64,000 bases of DNA from Volvox africanus (lineage: Eukaryota; Chlorophyta; Chlorophyceae; Chlamydomonadales; Volvocaceae), in assembly GCA_030268105.1 (NCBI GenBank), contig BSDZ01000003.1, positions 6,720,501 through 6,784,500 of the forward strand, written 5' to 3'. The notes under the pieces were generated by a model. The model saw nothing but the letters and a program-made list of their open reading frames with translations, was not told the DNA's origin and did no database searches. A program made the translations under genes and the position numbers. Shown one piece after another: positions 34,377 through 55,200 of this stretch (the stretch's first letter is position 1; every line of letters starts with the position of its first letter).

Positions 34377-36092
34377 TATTCTACAAACGTTAACTAACTT
34401 TTAAATCAATAAGCATAAATTATTTGATCGGACTTAATATGCATTGAGGCTGAATTATCTGGAAAGCACTTGGTCCTGGAGCAACGACTCTTGACGCAAA
34501 GCGAAATAGTCAAAGAAACGCAACCTAATGGACCGAAACATAACATTTTGACCATTCTGTATACACAGTATAAATTGAACGTCTTGGGGACTAAGTACTC
34601 ATTTACTAGCTGCGAATCCGCACCGGGAGATTGCAGCTTTGGGAGTGAAGATCACTCAACTTGGTTTCCCAAGCATGAACTCCAGGCGAAACAAATTCAT
34701 TGGAGCAATACCCACTTGGATCGCCGAATGAATGTCGTTCTTCGCAACCATCTGCCGAAAAAGGCATGTCCCACGGGTCATCATCTCTGCATAGTTACAA
34801 TTGTGCATATTTCTTTCGGTATATAAAGAGACCGCGGTGTCTTTTCCGCCTTTTCCTCTCCAATCATTGCCCTCGGCGCCGCCAATGCGAAATTCATTCA
34901 TGGCCCACCGACCTCAATGATGCTGCTGAGCGGCTGCTGCTGAGCGGCTGCTGCTGGGGTATCGACATTTTAGGGACAGCCACCTAAGTTAAGGGATTCA
35001 TTTTTCCTCGGAGGACTGATCTCCAAAGCTCAATCTTGGCTTCTCTTTACTATCTTTACTATCTTGGGAGACCGCTCAATTTCAGTGCTTCACTATGACC
35101 CGTCGTAATGCTGGTGTTTTTTTAACTTACGTCCTCTCGTCCCGTACATAATGATATATACACACACACACACATATATATATACCATAGGCGGACATAA
35201 TACATAAGATGCCGTACACATATATGTATATATAGAAGAGATGTAAGATATACAGGATGCCGTAGATATATATGTACGACATCTTGTGTATTATGTCCGC
35301 TACGGTATACGCATCATGAACACATGTGTATCTGTGTGTGCACCTGTAGGAAGCGCACGCAAGGGAACTAGCTTTGGTACGGCTTTGCTGCGCCTGCCAG
35401 CTGCCGATACATCCCCAGCACTGGGGTGGGAAAGGAGTGGTCAGCAACCTTCAGGCGTGACGTACGAATTTGTGTGGATCCGGAGCTGATGCAGACTGAA
35501 CAAAAACCTAGGTCTCCAAAACCATCATCACGTTAGCCAGGGCTTCGCCTCGCCTTGCCTGGCAGTAATATATTTCAAAATGCCTCTTCAGTAACAATCA
35601 GTTGTGGAATAATGACAGCCGGCAAATCTAATAATACGTACATCTCTACGTGGGTGAAAGGTGTATTTTTGGGCCTTACGAGGTACGCGCGCACACGAAC
35701 CAATGACATATGAAAATATAAATTAAATGTGCAAAAACGCACCAACGCGGACGCACGTAATCATGCATGCAGGCACCAGGATCCGAAGCCGGTCGGCCGA
35801 CCCCCCCAGCTCAATCAATAAAGCTATATCGTTATCACGAGGACCATCTCGTACGGAAAATCATCAATGCTGAATTCATCGCATGCAGAAAAACCCTTCT
35901 TTCGATCTGTCCATAAGCCCGCTATCATGTACCATATGTAGGCACCAAACTACACACAGATGTATTTATGATATGCGGAATATCTCCCCGTGACTCATGA
36001 TGTGAGAGTACCCGAAAGAGTGTATCATGCTACTGCTGCGTTGCTTGGTTAGTTGTTTTGTCGGTTTCAGTTGGATTGGTTGGTTTCAGTTG
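34377..36092. other. Gene-free stretch upstream of CPN20, with tandem and foldback repeats
   Basis: Contains the CPN20 promoter side and the 3' flank of the channel gene. It holds a GCTGCTGAGCG tandem near 34922-34955, a CACACA/TATATA tract at about 35158-35186 and the foldback described separately. No credible coding frame. Confidence 0.5.
35180..35312. repeat. Imperfect inverted repeat (foldback), arms about 40 bp
   Basis: The left arm (about 35180-35225) contains TACCATAGGCGGACATAATA and continues CATAAGATGCCGTACA. The right arm (about 35267-35312) is its approximate reverse complement (TGTACGACATCTTGTGTATT, then ATGTCCGCTACGGTATA). About 45 bp separate them, and the spacer holds another partial copy of the ATGCCGTA motif. 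Confidence 0.75.
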
Positions 36093-45891
<9,799 letters not shown>

Positions 45892-46740
45892 TGCGGAAAG
45901 TCCGTGGCTTCTGTGAGAACTGTAAGTGGGGTTGACAGAGATAGGTGCCGCAAAATGCTTGGAAAGATTTGAGTCTTAGAACGGACAGCTGGTAGTTGAC
46001 GCGGCCAGGTGTTGCTGGGGCAGGTCACGGCATGCACAGCTGCTGATGGTTAGGTGCGGCGGTAGCTGTGTGGTGCTGCTATTCCTTGGCGCATTTTCCA
46101 GTTCCATATAATCCTAATTGAAATAGGTTTACTGCACCTTCCGCACTGTGGGGTTCAATCCTCGTCTGTCGTCCGTGGGACTTGCTTGCCACACCTCGGC
46201 GAAGGAGGCTGGAACTCTTTCAGCTACCGTAACTCTTTCAAGTCAATTTGCCGTTAAGTTAATCAGTCACTGTCCTCATTTTGTGGAGAAATTTCGTTTT
46301 CAACCTGATGGCATTGGAACTAAACCCGACCGAGCGCATATACTATTATAAGGTAGCGTTCCTGAAGTTTATTTACATTTGAGAATCGTGATATCTGAAA
46401 CTGAACGTACATTGAACATTTCCATCATGAAACGGATCCTAACGCTTACTGCCCCCGTATGACGGCATGTCCGGCAAATCCACCAACACCAGATCACCAA
46501 CTGGTTAAATCGAGAACCCCGCCGCATTCCAATGGCCTCACCAATCCAAAACTTCCACAACACCATTTTCACACACCCATGAAACCGCCCGAAAGAGATA
46601 GTCTCAGCCTAACCGCAAAATGCGCTTTGTCTGTGCCTGTCCGTGCTCCCCGTGAGGTGTCACACCATGACGAGGAAGTCTACAAATCCCAGGAGGTGCG
46701 CAGGTGGTCATATGGTACAAGCAAGGGTAAGGTCCCACAG
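45892..46740. other. Intergenic region between channel 5' end and RPB9 3' end
   Basis: 849 bp with no recognisable frame. It should hold the channel promoter/5' UTR and the RPB9 3' UTR; TGTAA on the minus strand lies near 46373. GGTTCAATCC at 46153 was considered and rejected as a tRNA B box. Confidence 0.5.
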
Positions 46741-47097
46741 TTAGACGTAATCCCGCCATTTCTCTTTGCAGGCGACGCAGTGGAAGTACAGCGTCATGCC
46801 CTGCTCAGTGGGTTCCGACACGAAGACAGCCTCGTTGTAGTTACATCGTGGGCAGCGGACATCCCTTGTGCGTGGAAGGGTCGGGTCCGCTGTGACATCG
46901 TAAAGCGTTGTGATTTTGTCCTTCTCGTCCACGACCGTCGCATGCACGTACACACACCACTCAGACGGATCCGCTTGAATACAGTAATTGCATGTTTTGC
47001 AATAGTACTCTAGGACCCGCCTCTCTTTGTCCTCGCGTGGGTAAAGCAAGTCGTTGGTCTCGGGGCAAAACTTCAGTCCACGCTTCCGCGAGGCCAT
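46741..47097 (-). CDS. RPB9: RNA polymerase II subunit RPB9
   Basis: Small zinc-ribbon subunit of Pol II, involved in start-site choice, elongation and backtracked-RNA cleavage with TFIIS. Single exon, 118 residues, normal family length. It starts MASRKRGLKFC; the upstream in-frame extension begins at a non-ATG codon and is left out. The N-terminal ribbon has FCPETNDLLYPREDKERR and later CKTCNYC; the linker ADPTLPRTRDVRCPRC is strongly conserved; the C-terminal ribbon has CPRC and CVACKEKW and is complete. The first ribbon is unusual: the second cysteine of the expected CxxC (residue 14) is Thr, while an extra Cys occurs at residue 39. It diverges from TBP with 630 bp between the start codons. 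RPB9 is clear from the linker; RPA12, RPC10 and TFIIS do not share it. Confidence 0.95.
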   Translation of the reverse strand: MASRKRGLKFCPETNDLLYPREDKERRVLEYYCKTCNYCIQADPSEWCVYVHATVVDEKDKITTLYDVTADPTLPRTRDVRCPRCNYNEAVFVSEPTEQGMTLYFHCVACKEKWRDYV

Positions 47098-47727
47098 ATG
47101 CCCAGGGGTTTGCAACGCCGAGGTCAGAGATTGAGGACAAATGCAAAGTAGAAGATTTATTTACTTAATATGGACCTAGCTGCAAGGTACTTAATTCGCG
47201 TGCGGACTGAAGAAAATAAAGCACATCTAGTTAGAAACGCTGTGGCGCGTTCAAGTGCTGAGCTTTGTAAATAGTTTCATGGGTTGGTAGTACATAATGT
47301 CATAGTTGCAATGTAATTCCAAATTGGAAGTCACACGTACGGTAACACCAATACGGCTGCCTGGATTGGATTATAAAACGATAAACACTAACAATGAGTC
47401 TGTGTATCCGTAACCGGTTACCAAATCGATGTTTAAAGAAGGACTCTTATCGAGCTAAGGCAGTATCGACCCTCTGGCGCCGGCTGCACCTCTTCATCAT
47501 CTTGAGGTTGCATGAACCTGCAATTCATAGGAAGTCATAGGATTTTCATTGGAAACAAATCGTGGGCGGCAATAGGAGCTTAGTTCTGTCCGCTGAGCAA
47601 CTCCGCAGCCTTCCTATGGGCCAGGCCAGCCTCTTTCAACAGCTTCTGCAACGTTGAACTGGTCTGGCCCGCAGCAAAACGTTCGTTTAATACCTCATCC
47701 TGAGACAAGTGCTGTCACTGTCAAGAA
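47098..47727. promoter_or_regulatory. Divergent promoter region, RPB9 (-) / TBP (+)
   Basis: 630 bp between start codons of two basal transcription genes. AT-richer near RPB9, with no defined TATA box. The call is positional. Confidence 0.55.
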
Positions 47728-50174
47728 ATGGCGTCCACCAGCACTGACCCCGCGCCACCTGTAGCAACACCGGTGCCTGCTGCTAATGTTGAAGCTGAGA
47801 TGGCTGCACATGTGTCCGGGATAACGCCACAACTACAGAACGTAGTGGCCACGGTGAATCTGGGCACGAAGTTAGACTTGAAGGAGATAGCGATGCATGC
47901 GCGCAACGCTGAGTATAATCCAAAGGTAATTTCCAGAATTTTGCTAAGTTACGCTGCGCGGCTGCCGGGTTGCCTCGACGATGTCGGTTCCACCTCTGCA
48001 CGATCGCTCTTGCAGCGTTTCGCTGCCGTCATCATGCGGATCAGAGAGCCAAAGACAACCGCTCTAATCTTTGCGTCCGGTAAAATGGTGAGCACTTTCA
48101 GGCGGTGCAGTATCACATATGTGTCACACCTGGGGAACCTTCGGAAGCAAGTATCGTTAACATTTTAATTGGTATCGACGTACGTCCATGGATACCGTGT
48201 GGCAGGTCTGCACCGGTGCTAAGAGTGAGGACGATTCGCGGACAGCGGCTCGACGCGTAAGTACAGACTGGACCCCCCCGGTACAGGGCTAGGCTGGCCA
48301 TGCGGCATTGCTTTTTTTTTGCAAGTACGGTGGCAGCTTGGGGTTTTAGGTACTGCTGGTATTTGTTCACTAGAAGACTTCCTGTGTTCGTATTTCATTA
48401 CTGAACCGCATCCTTTTGTCCAAAAGTCAAGCCATGGAAGAACACTGACCCATGGGTCGCCACACGATGGCCGTTGACTTTATCTTCAGCCGGTTGGGCA
48501 AGAACTCCAAATAGTTTGGGGATCACGGGCTTGGTGATTAGTTCATTTGATGCTTGTCAGGATTTTAGTTGAATCCCTTGCCGACCATTGCCCCAGTGAT
48601 GGATAGCGATGGATAGCCCAGTAAGGCACATCACTACGTTATGGGTACAGTGGGGAGCGATGCGCTTGACGAGTCACCAGCGATCAAACTACGGGTAATT
48701 ACTAGGTTAACATACAGAACATTTGTCTCGCCTGGTGTTTTCTGTTCTTGCAGTACGCAAAGATTGTGCAGAAGCTGGGCTTCCCGGCGACCTTCAAGGA
48801 ATTTAAGATTCAAAATATTGTCGGATCCTGTGACGTGAAGTTCCCAATTCGCTTGGAGGGCCTCGCATATGCGCACAGCCTTTTCGCTAGTGTAAGCACC
48901 ACCAGGAGGGAGTAGTATTTGGCAGCCTGGGCTTGAGCATGTATCCTGCTCCAGGACAAGTGGAGGTTCCGGATCTAGGTAGTCCAGTAGTTGGCGCACA
49001 GTTGCTCGAGGTCTTGGTTGGCGGCGGGAAGAATGGGACATGGCGCGACTCCCCGCTGGACTTCAGGGATTGGGCCGACCTGTCTGGAAAGCTTCCGTTC
49101 CCCAACTTGCGGTGGACAACGGTAGTACGGATGATATTGCATTGCACAGCGGCCCTTAGTTCACTGTGTCGCTATCCAAGCACAGTGACATTGGGATCCC
49201 CTCGCTCCATTTCCAGTCGTCTGTGCTCGGCAGTGTCCTGGATTGTGTTGCCCATTGTGGCCTTGTGATCCCGGGCCCGCAGTACGAGCCGGAGCTCTTC
49301 CCGGGCCTGATATACCGTATGAAGCAGCCCAAGATTGTGCTGCTTATCTTCGTTTCTGGCAAGGTGGTGCTGACGGGTGAGCCACGGGGATGTGTGTATG
49401 TGCGCGTTTCTTGGAGGGTGAAATAGTGACATGGCTATGTTTGTAGTTGTGTACGGTCACATTGGACTTCAGGGTTAAGGCACGCTACAGATAGGAGGTT
49501 ATTCCTGCCTGCTCTGCATGAAGCGTGTTTGGGATGTGCGTGGGATTCTGGGAATTGCTGGAGAAACAACGGAGCTCACCACAGTTCCAAGCAGGAGCAG
49601 GTTTTGTTGAGGAACCGCAAGGCAGTTGAAACGTGAACATGGTTCCTACTGTGACACTTGGGGTACGAAGACCCTGTAGATGTCATTTTGTTTACCCCCG
49701 TATTCCAACCCGACAGGTGCGAAGACGCGCTATGAAATCTACCAGGCCTACATGAACATCTACCCCACTTTGATCCAGTACAAGAAGGGTGATGCTGCCG
49801 TGCCGACGCTGCCGCCGGCGAACAACCTGATGCCGCCGCCACGTGCACTACCGCCGATTCGGCAACCTGGGCAGCCTGATGGAATGGCGGATCACCAGGA
49901 CCAACAGCAGCAGCATTTGGCGCTGCCGCAACCATTTCAGGTTCAGCAGCCAGGTGTGACTGCAGCCGCAACAGCAGCGATGATGATGCCACCGCCGCCA
50001 ACTCCAGCGGCGCCGACGCCATCAGCTTTAATGCATGACCTGCATCCCATGAACTTGCCGCCGCCCACGCCGCTGCACCCTAACCTACCGCCGCCCACAC
50101 CTCGGCATCCGGGCCTCGCGCCAACCCCTAGCCTGGGACATCACGTACTACCACCCCCGTCACCCCGGCGATAA
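47728..50174 (+). CDS. TBP: TATA-box-binding protein with long proline-rich C-terminal tail, 6 exons
   Basis: General transcription factor that bends the core promoter for all three polymerases. Exons: 47728-47925, 48016-48087, 48206-48256, 48754-48891, 49283-49376, 49717-50174; phases join cleanly, 336 residues. Residues 1-29 are a short Ala/Pro tail. The saddle (about 30-208) is fully conserved: [20 protein letters not shown], then [20 protein letters not shown], then [20 protein letters not shown], then [20 protein letters not shown] and [20 protein letters not shown]. The DNA-intercalating phenylalanine positions are kept. Instead of stopping a few residues later, the frame runs on for 128 residues rich in Pro, Gln, Met and Ala ([18 protein letters not shown]). 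There is no splice need or stop between core and tail. A TGTAA poly(A) signal lies at 50517-50521. Confidence 0.95.
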
Positions 50175-52248
50175 TCGACGTGGTGTACATGACGGTGGTC
50201 GGGGCAGCCGTCGGGTCGCAGTCGCCTGCAGGGACCGGCGCGTTGGATCCCCGCAGCCGGTGAGACCCCCGAGACGCAGCAACATGAGCAAAGGACTTGT
50301 CACCGTGAAGCCTTACCTCTTGTTCTTGGTGGCGTTGATAGTGCACAAGGCAGCTGATCCCAAAAAGAAGGTCAAAAAGAGGCGTTGGGAGCGAAATCAA
50401 TTGACAGGACATGTTGAGTCATGAAATGGCGCGTTTGTTTGGCGATCCACCAAGAGGTTGACACTCGACAGACACAGTTTTTTCTGTATGCTTACGGCAG
50501 GTGCGTGCCTTCTTTATGTAAGGGGGCCTTAGGAAGTGTATTGGAATCCAACATCCACGACAGCCATTAGGTAGGCAGTGCATGCCCTTATGGAGTAGCG
50601 TGGCAAATAGATGGTACGTGTACTCGGTAGCGCGAGGTTGGGAGCTAAGAGATGATCAGGGCGGAGCTCCGGCCGACCATTCCGGTAAGTTTTTTAGGCA
50701 AGCAGGCTCTAGGCCTGACTGCAGCTTCTTGCAGTGGCCGGATTAAAAAGCAGGTTGTTATTATTTGGCGGGGTTCCTCGAAAAGGCTGTTCGTTTGGGT
50801 TGTGGGTATCTGCGGGGGCCTGGTTATGCCCGCATAAGGGTTTTAAGCTCTTCGAGCTGTTTATGCTTGTAACGGGTAGGATGTTTATTGCTACGGTCGC
50901 TTTAATCGGGATGCCGGTATACCGTGATAATGGAGGGGACTGATTCCTCATAGCACGTAGCGCTCCCCATCACCCCGGATGAGAAGAATGCGCGGTTTAA
51001 GCGCAAATTCTTTTTTGTTGAAAAGCTGCTCATGGGACGTGCTTCACATCCCGCAAGTATATTTTTGGTCCTTATACTAATATTGAATCAAGGCGACTGC
51101 AGCGAGAACAGTCTTATACCTGCCGCGAAGCTGCACACAGTAGCCTGTGCAACCTTTCCTGCCTTATTCCGAGTTGCAATCAGGTCCGAAGAGCTCCAGT
51201 AAGCCGGGAATACGAGAGCGAGGCTCCGTCAGGCCAGCGTGAGCCCAAGTGCGGATGAAACTTCCCAAGTAACAATCAGATAAGCATGGACTAAACATAA
51301 GCACAGCAAAATGTTTAGGATTATGAATAAGCTAGAGAAATCCTATTGAACAACCGCTTTGATGGAAGCCTTTAAAAACGAACGTTATTCTGTGTCGGTC
51401 CAGCAGGGTCCGTCAGGTGCTCAGGCATCAGGCGGTCTGCGGCATTCATCGTAGCTCAGCAATGCCAAGTACCACAACCAACAAACTGTGATGTAGAAGA
51501 TGCCCCTCAGATTTTTCAGCAAATCATATATCGTCGTATTTTCAGCGTGTCGTATCGGCAGTGCAATTACGAGGCGACGACCAGTAACCTTGACACATAC
51601 GGTAAAAAAAACTCCGTAGTTCTTGATTTTCTACCTTATGTTAACGTTATAATACCTTGAGCTGTGTCACTTGCGTTTGACCCCGAGCCTCTTTCTGTAT
51701 TCAATGTCGCAATTATTCTAGAAAATTTCTTGCACGTGGTGATCTTAGAATTTAGCGTTGCGAACAGCATCTCTGGGGACTGAGCACGCTGCGTGGCCGA
51801 GCAGCAGGTGGGTCGATAGATAGTTATGCGCAAAGCCTGGGGGGTGTACCATGTAACTAAATTTAATTACATACGTGTTGAAAGTTTGATTAGAAATCTG
51901 TCTGTCAGACATGTGTTCCTTACGCCACTGTACAGAAAGGCGTAGAGTAAGCGAGAAGTATGGTAGTAAGACCGGACATGTCATCTATACTTGCTAGATA
52001 ACAGACTACCTCCCTTAAGAATGGAAAATTATTTTTATACCTGGAGAGAGTAAGCCTGTTCACGCAGTAATCGGCAGGACACGCAATCACTAAACACGCT
52101 CGCACGTAGCTCCAATTAGGTTCGCAGTCCGTCGAGCCTTCCTGGCAGTCCAAGGTTCTTCCATCTAACTGATTTCGTACCATCGTCCCTCCGCCGGGTT
52201 GTTCCGTCAACATCGCGCTAATTTTAACAGCGTCCTATCAGTAACTCC
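50175..52248. other. TBP 3' UTR and gene-free stretch
   Basis: TGTAA at 50517-50521 probably ends the TBP transcript. A 46-codon frame at 50284-50424 (MSKGLVTVKPYLLFLVALIV...) falls inside that 3' UTR and is not called. From 50.5 to 52.2 kb there is no recognisable gene; composition is AT-richer. Confidence 0.5.
50517..50521 (+). promoter_or_regulatory. Candidate poly(A) signal TGTAA of TBP
   Basis: Green-algal poly(A) motif 343 bp after the TBP stop codon, a typical 3' UTR length for volvocine genes. Confidence 0.45.
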
Positions 52249-55200
52249 ATGTCCCAAGCACACGGTGACTTGAGTGGTGCGCGGCCACCTCAGGAGTATT
52301 CAGCCTGTGAGCAGAGCTTGACTCACATTACGCTGGGCTCTGGGCCCAGCATCCAACAGTACCCCTCAATTCAGCAACACGCCTCCCACCTGCCGCAGCA
52401 GTACAAGCAGTACCAACAACAACAAGAACAGCAACAGCAAGAACAGCAACAGCAAGAACAACAGTACTCCCGCCCACATCAGAGGCACACTGACGGAGGC
52501 CAAACTTCGGCGGGTACTGGAGGCCTCCAATTCCTCGCCGGGACGGGTGTGAGCAGCATCTTTGAGAGCCGTGGCACACCCCTGGGCCCAAGTGCTGCCC
52601 AGGCCTCCCCATCTTTCCCGGAATTCCCTCGTCCCTGCGGGGCTGGCGGTTCAGGTGGCGGCTTTGACGCGCAGGCATCGCCGCAGGATTTCTTTAGTCC
52701 ACCCCAGGTGTACGATAACAGCATGATGCTGAAGGAGCAGGGCGTCTGCAGCTTGGGCGACCTGGAGGAGAACAATAATGATGAAAACGATGAGCGAGAT
52801 GGACATGATTTGGATGATGGCGCTGACGGAAACAGCCAGGGCAGTGGCAAGAGATCCCGTACCAGGTGTGTTTCTCCTTTTCTCTGGTTCGTGGTCACTT
52901 TGTTGTAGTTGCCGGTCGTCGTTGCTCAACTAATCTCGACCAAAAACGCCACGGGTAGTAACGGTAAGCCATTTAGTCAAAGCATGGCTGGGTTGTCCAT
53001 CGTTTTCCTACCCAAACCCAAACATCGTTTTCCTAACCAAGACTTATTACCTGGTCCCGTGCGTGTGTATATGCCACGTGCCTTGATGTGTGTATCGTAT
53101 CTGCCATAGGCGGCCGCATTTGCAGGGTCGCTTCAGCGGGCGTTTGACCACGAAGGAGGACGAGCGGCGGCTGGCGGAGGAGTGCAAGTTGCTAGGACCT
53201 CTGTTGGGCGGTGTGGGCAAGCGCGGGGATAAGAGCCGCCTCACGCTCGCCAAGATTGTTCGTGGCATTGCGACGGGAGATGTGAGGCGCTTTTGTGAGG
53301 AGCGGGAGCGAGCCATCGCGGTGCGCGGGAGAGGGAGGCGGCGGGCGTTTTGCGGGGTGCTCGCTAGGCGTTGGGCGACGACGCTTCCACATCATCGCCC
53401 ATTTTGGTTTGAGTTTTCTTGGTAAAAACTTTAATTCCTTCTTAGTTAGTTTTATACCTACTTAGCTGACGGGAACTCTGACCCCATTCAGCCCAATCCT
53501 CAATCACTTTGCCTTGCTGTTCCCAGGCACTAAAGAGCAAGCTTGCCGCCATCGACCCGGAGGCCGCCGCCAGTGTGCCTGTCAACGCCATACCCATTCC
53601 CTCCTTGGGCCTTGGCTCCATGGGTGGTCTCAGCATCGGGCCCATGGCCGGCCTGGGGCCCTCCATGGGACTGTCTACCGGCAGCCTGGGCGGCCCGCCG
53701 CTGAGCGTCTCCATGCACACCTCCCAAATGGAGAAGCTTCAGCGGGAGAACTTGGAGCTCCGTGGGGAGATGTACAGTTTGAGGATGGAGCTGCAGGCGA
53801 GGGAGCGGCTGCTGCTGGAGTTGCAGGATACGGTCAGTGGTCAATGGTGACTTTGTGGTTCATGGAGAAAGCGATGGTGATGGTGGCAGCAGTGGTGGTG
53901 GTGGTGTGGGGTCCCTGGGCCTCTGGAGACCGCTTACCCTTGCTGCCCGTTTCCCTTGACAACTGGGTATTGATGGGGTTGGCCAGGAAGTTGAATATAA
54001 ATTAGAGAGCCAAGCTTGGTTCTTTATCCGACTGATGTGTTTCCATTGTGTTCCCTGTGTAGGGTATCATTAGCGGCTTTGTCCCCACCTCCATACCCCT
54101 GGATGACCCCCAGCGCCTGATGGCGCATGCCGGCGGTCCCGGGGGCACGGGTGCGGGAGGCCACCTGAGTGGTCCCGGAGCGGGGAGGTCCCACAGCACC
54201 GACATGGCGCCGTCGTACAGCATGCCGCAACGGCACCACTCATACGGAGCTCAGCCTGTGACGTCTTACGGCGGCCCCTCGCAGATGAGCATCCCGCAGG
54301 TCTGTGTGCGTATTTTATGTATTATTGTGATCGTGTGCATGTATTTCTGGCAGCGGCGGTATGAAGTTTTCTTACTTCGGCGCTTTATGTTGGCGGCCTC
54401 CCCGCGGTGGTTCAATTTACACCTTCACGCCTTCTCCGCCTGTGTACGGAGATATCCTCCTATCTGCCGTATATCCAAACCACCCTTCAAGTCTCCCTTC
54501 TTTCCTGATCCTGTTCTTCCTCTTCCCCTTCGTCTAGCTTCATCTCGCCACACGGGTCGTTTGGTCCTTTTTTGACCCTGAATCGGATCATGTTCCGAGA
54601 CGCATATTGTAATGTAATGCAACATGCAAGTCGTATGTCAGTATCATGTCCCACTATCACGTCCCCCCTTCCATTGCCACAGAGCAGCGCCCACATGAGC
54701 GGCGGCATGGAGCCCGGGCCGATAGGTAATGGCGCCATGGGAATGGGACCCGGTCTGGGTCAGCAGTCCACGGCTGGTCCAGGCATTCAACCCGGCGGTG
54801 GGGGAGGCGGTGGAGGTGGCCCCTTGGTTGGGGAGAGCTCCGCACTTACCGTCATGCCCGCTATGTCGGAACACTCGCGCGCCAGTCGCCCGCTGAAGCG
54901 CCCCGCGATGCAGGACCTGGGGCCCGGCGGGGGTGGCGGAGGGTACGTGGATATGCCGCGGTCATTGTCGCACCCGCAGATGGGCCGCGGCGGTGGCGGC
55001 GGAGGCGGAGGCTACCCCCATATAGACCTTCAACAGCAGCTTAACAGCTTACAAGCGCAGGTATGTTTTCGATTGAGCGTAGGATATAACCGATGCGGTC
55101 GGACTTGTAGTGGGTACTGGTGCTGTCCTTATCCCAAACAATGTATCGTAGGGCCGTTGCGTGACATGAAAGGCCGTGGTGGCGCGTTCGTCGGCATGCT

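Noticed and set aside
46150..46165. GGTTCAATCC, a tRNA B-box look-alike
   Set aside because: No matching T-arm stem, no A box at the right distance and no acceptor stem.
50284..50424. 46-codon ORF MSKGLVTVKPYLLFLVALIV... resembling a small membrane protein
   Set aside because: Lies between the TBP stop and a TGTAA poly(A) signal in the same orientation, so most likely TBP 3' UTR.
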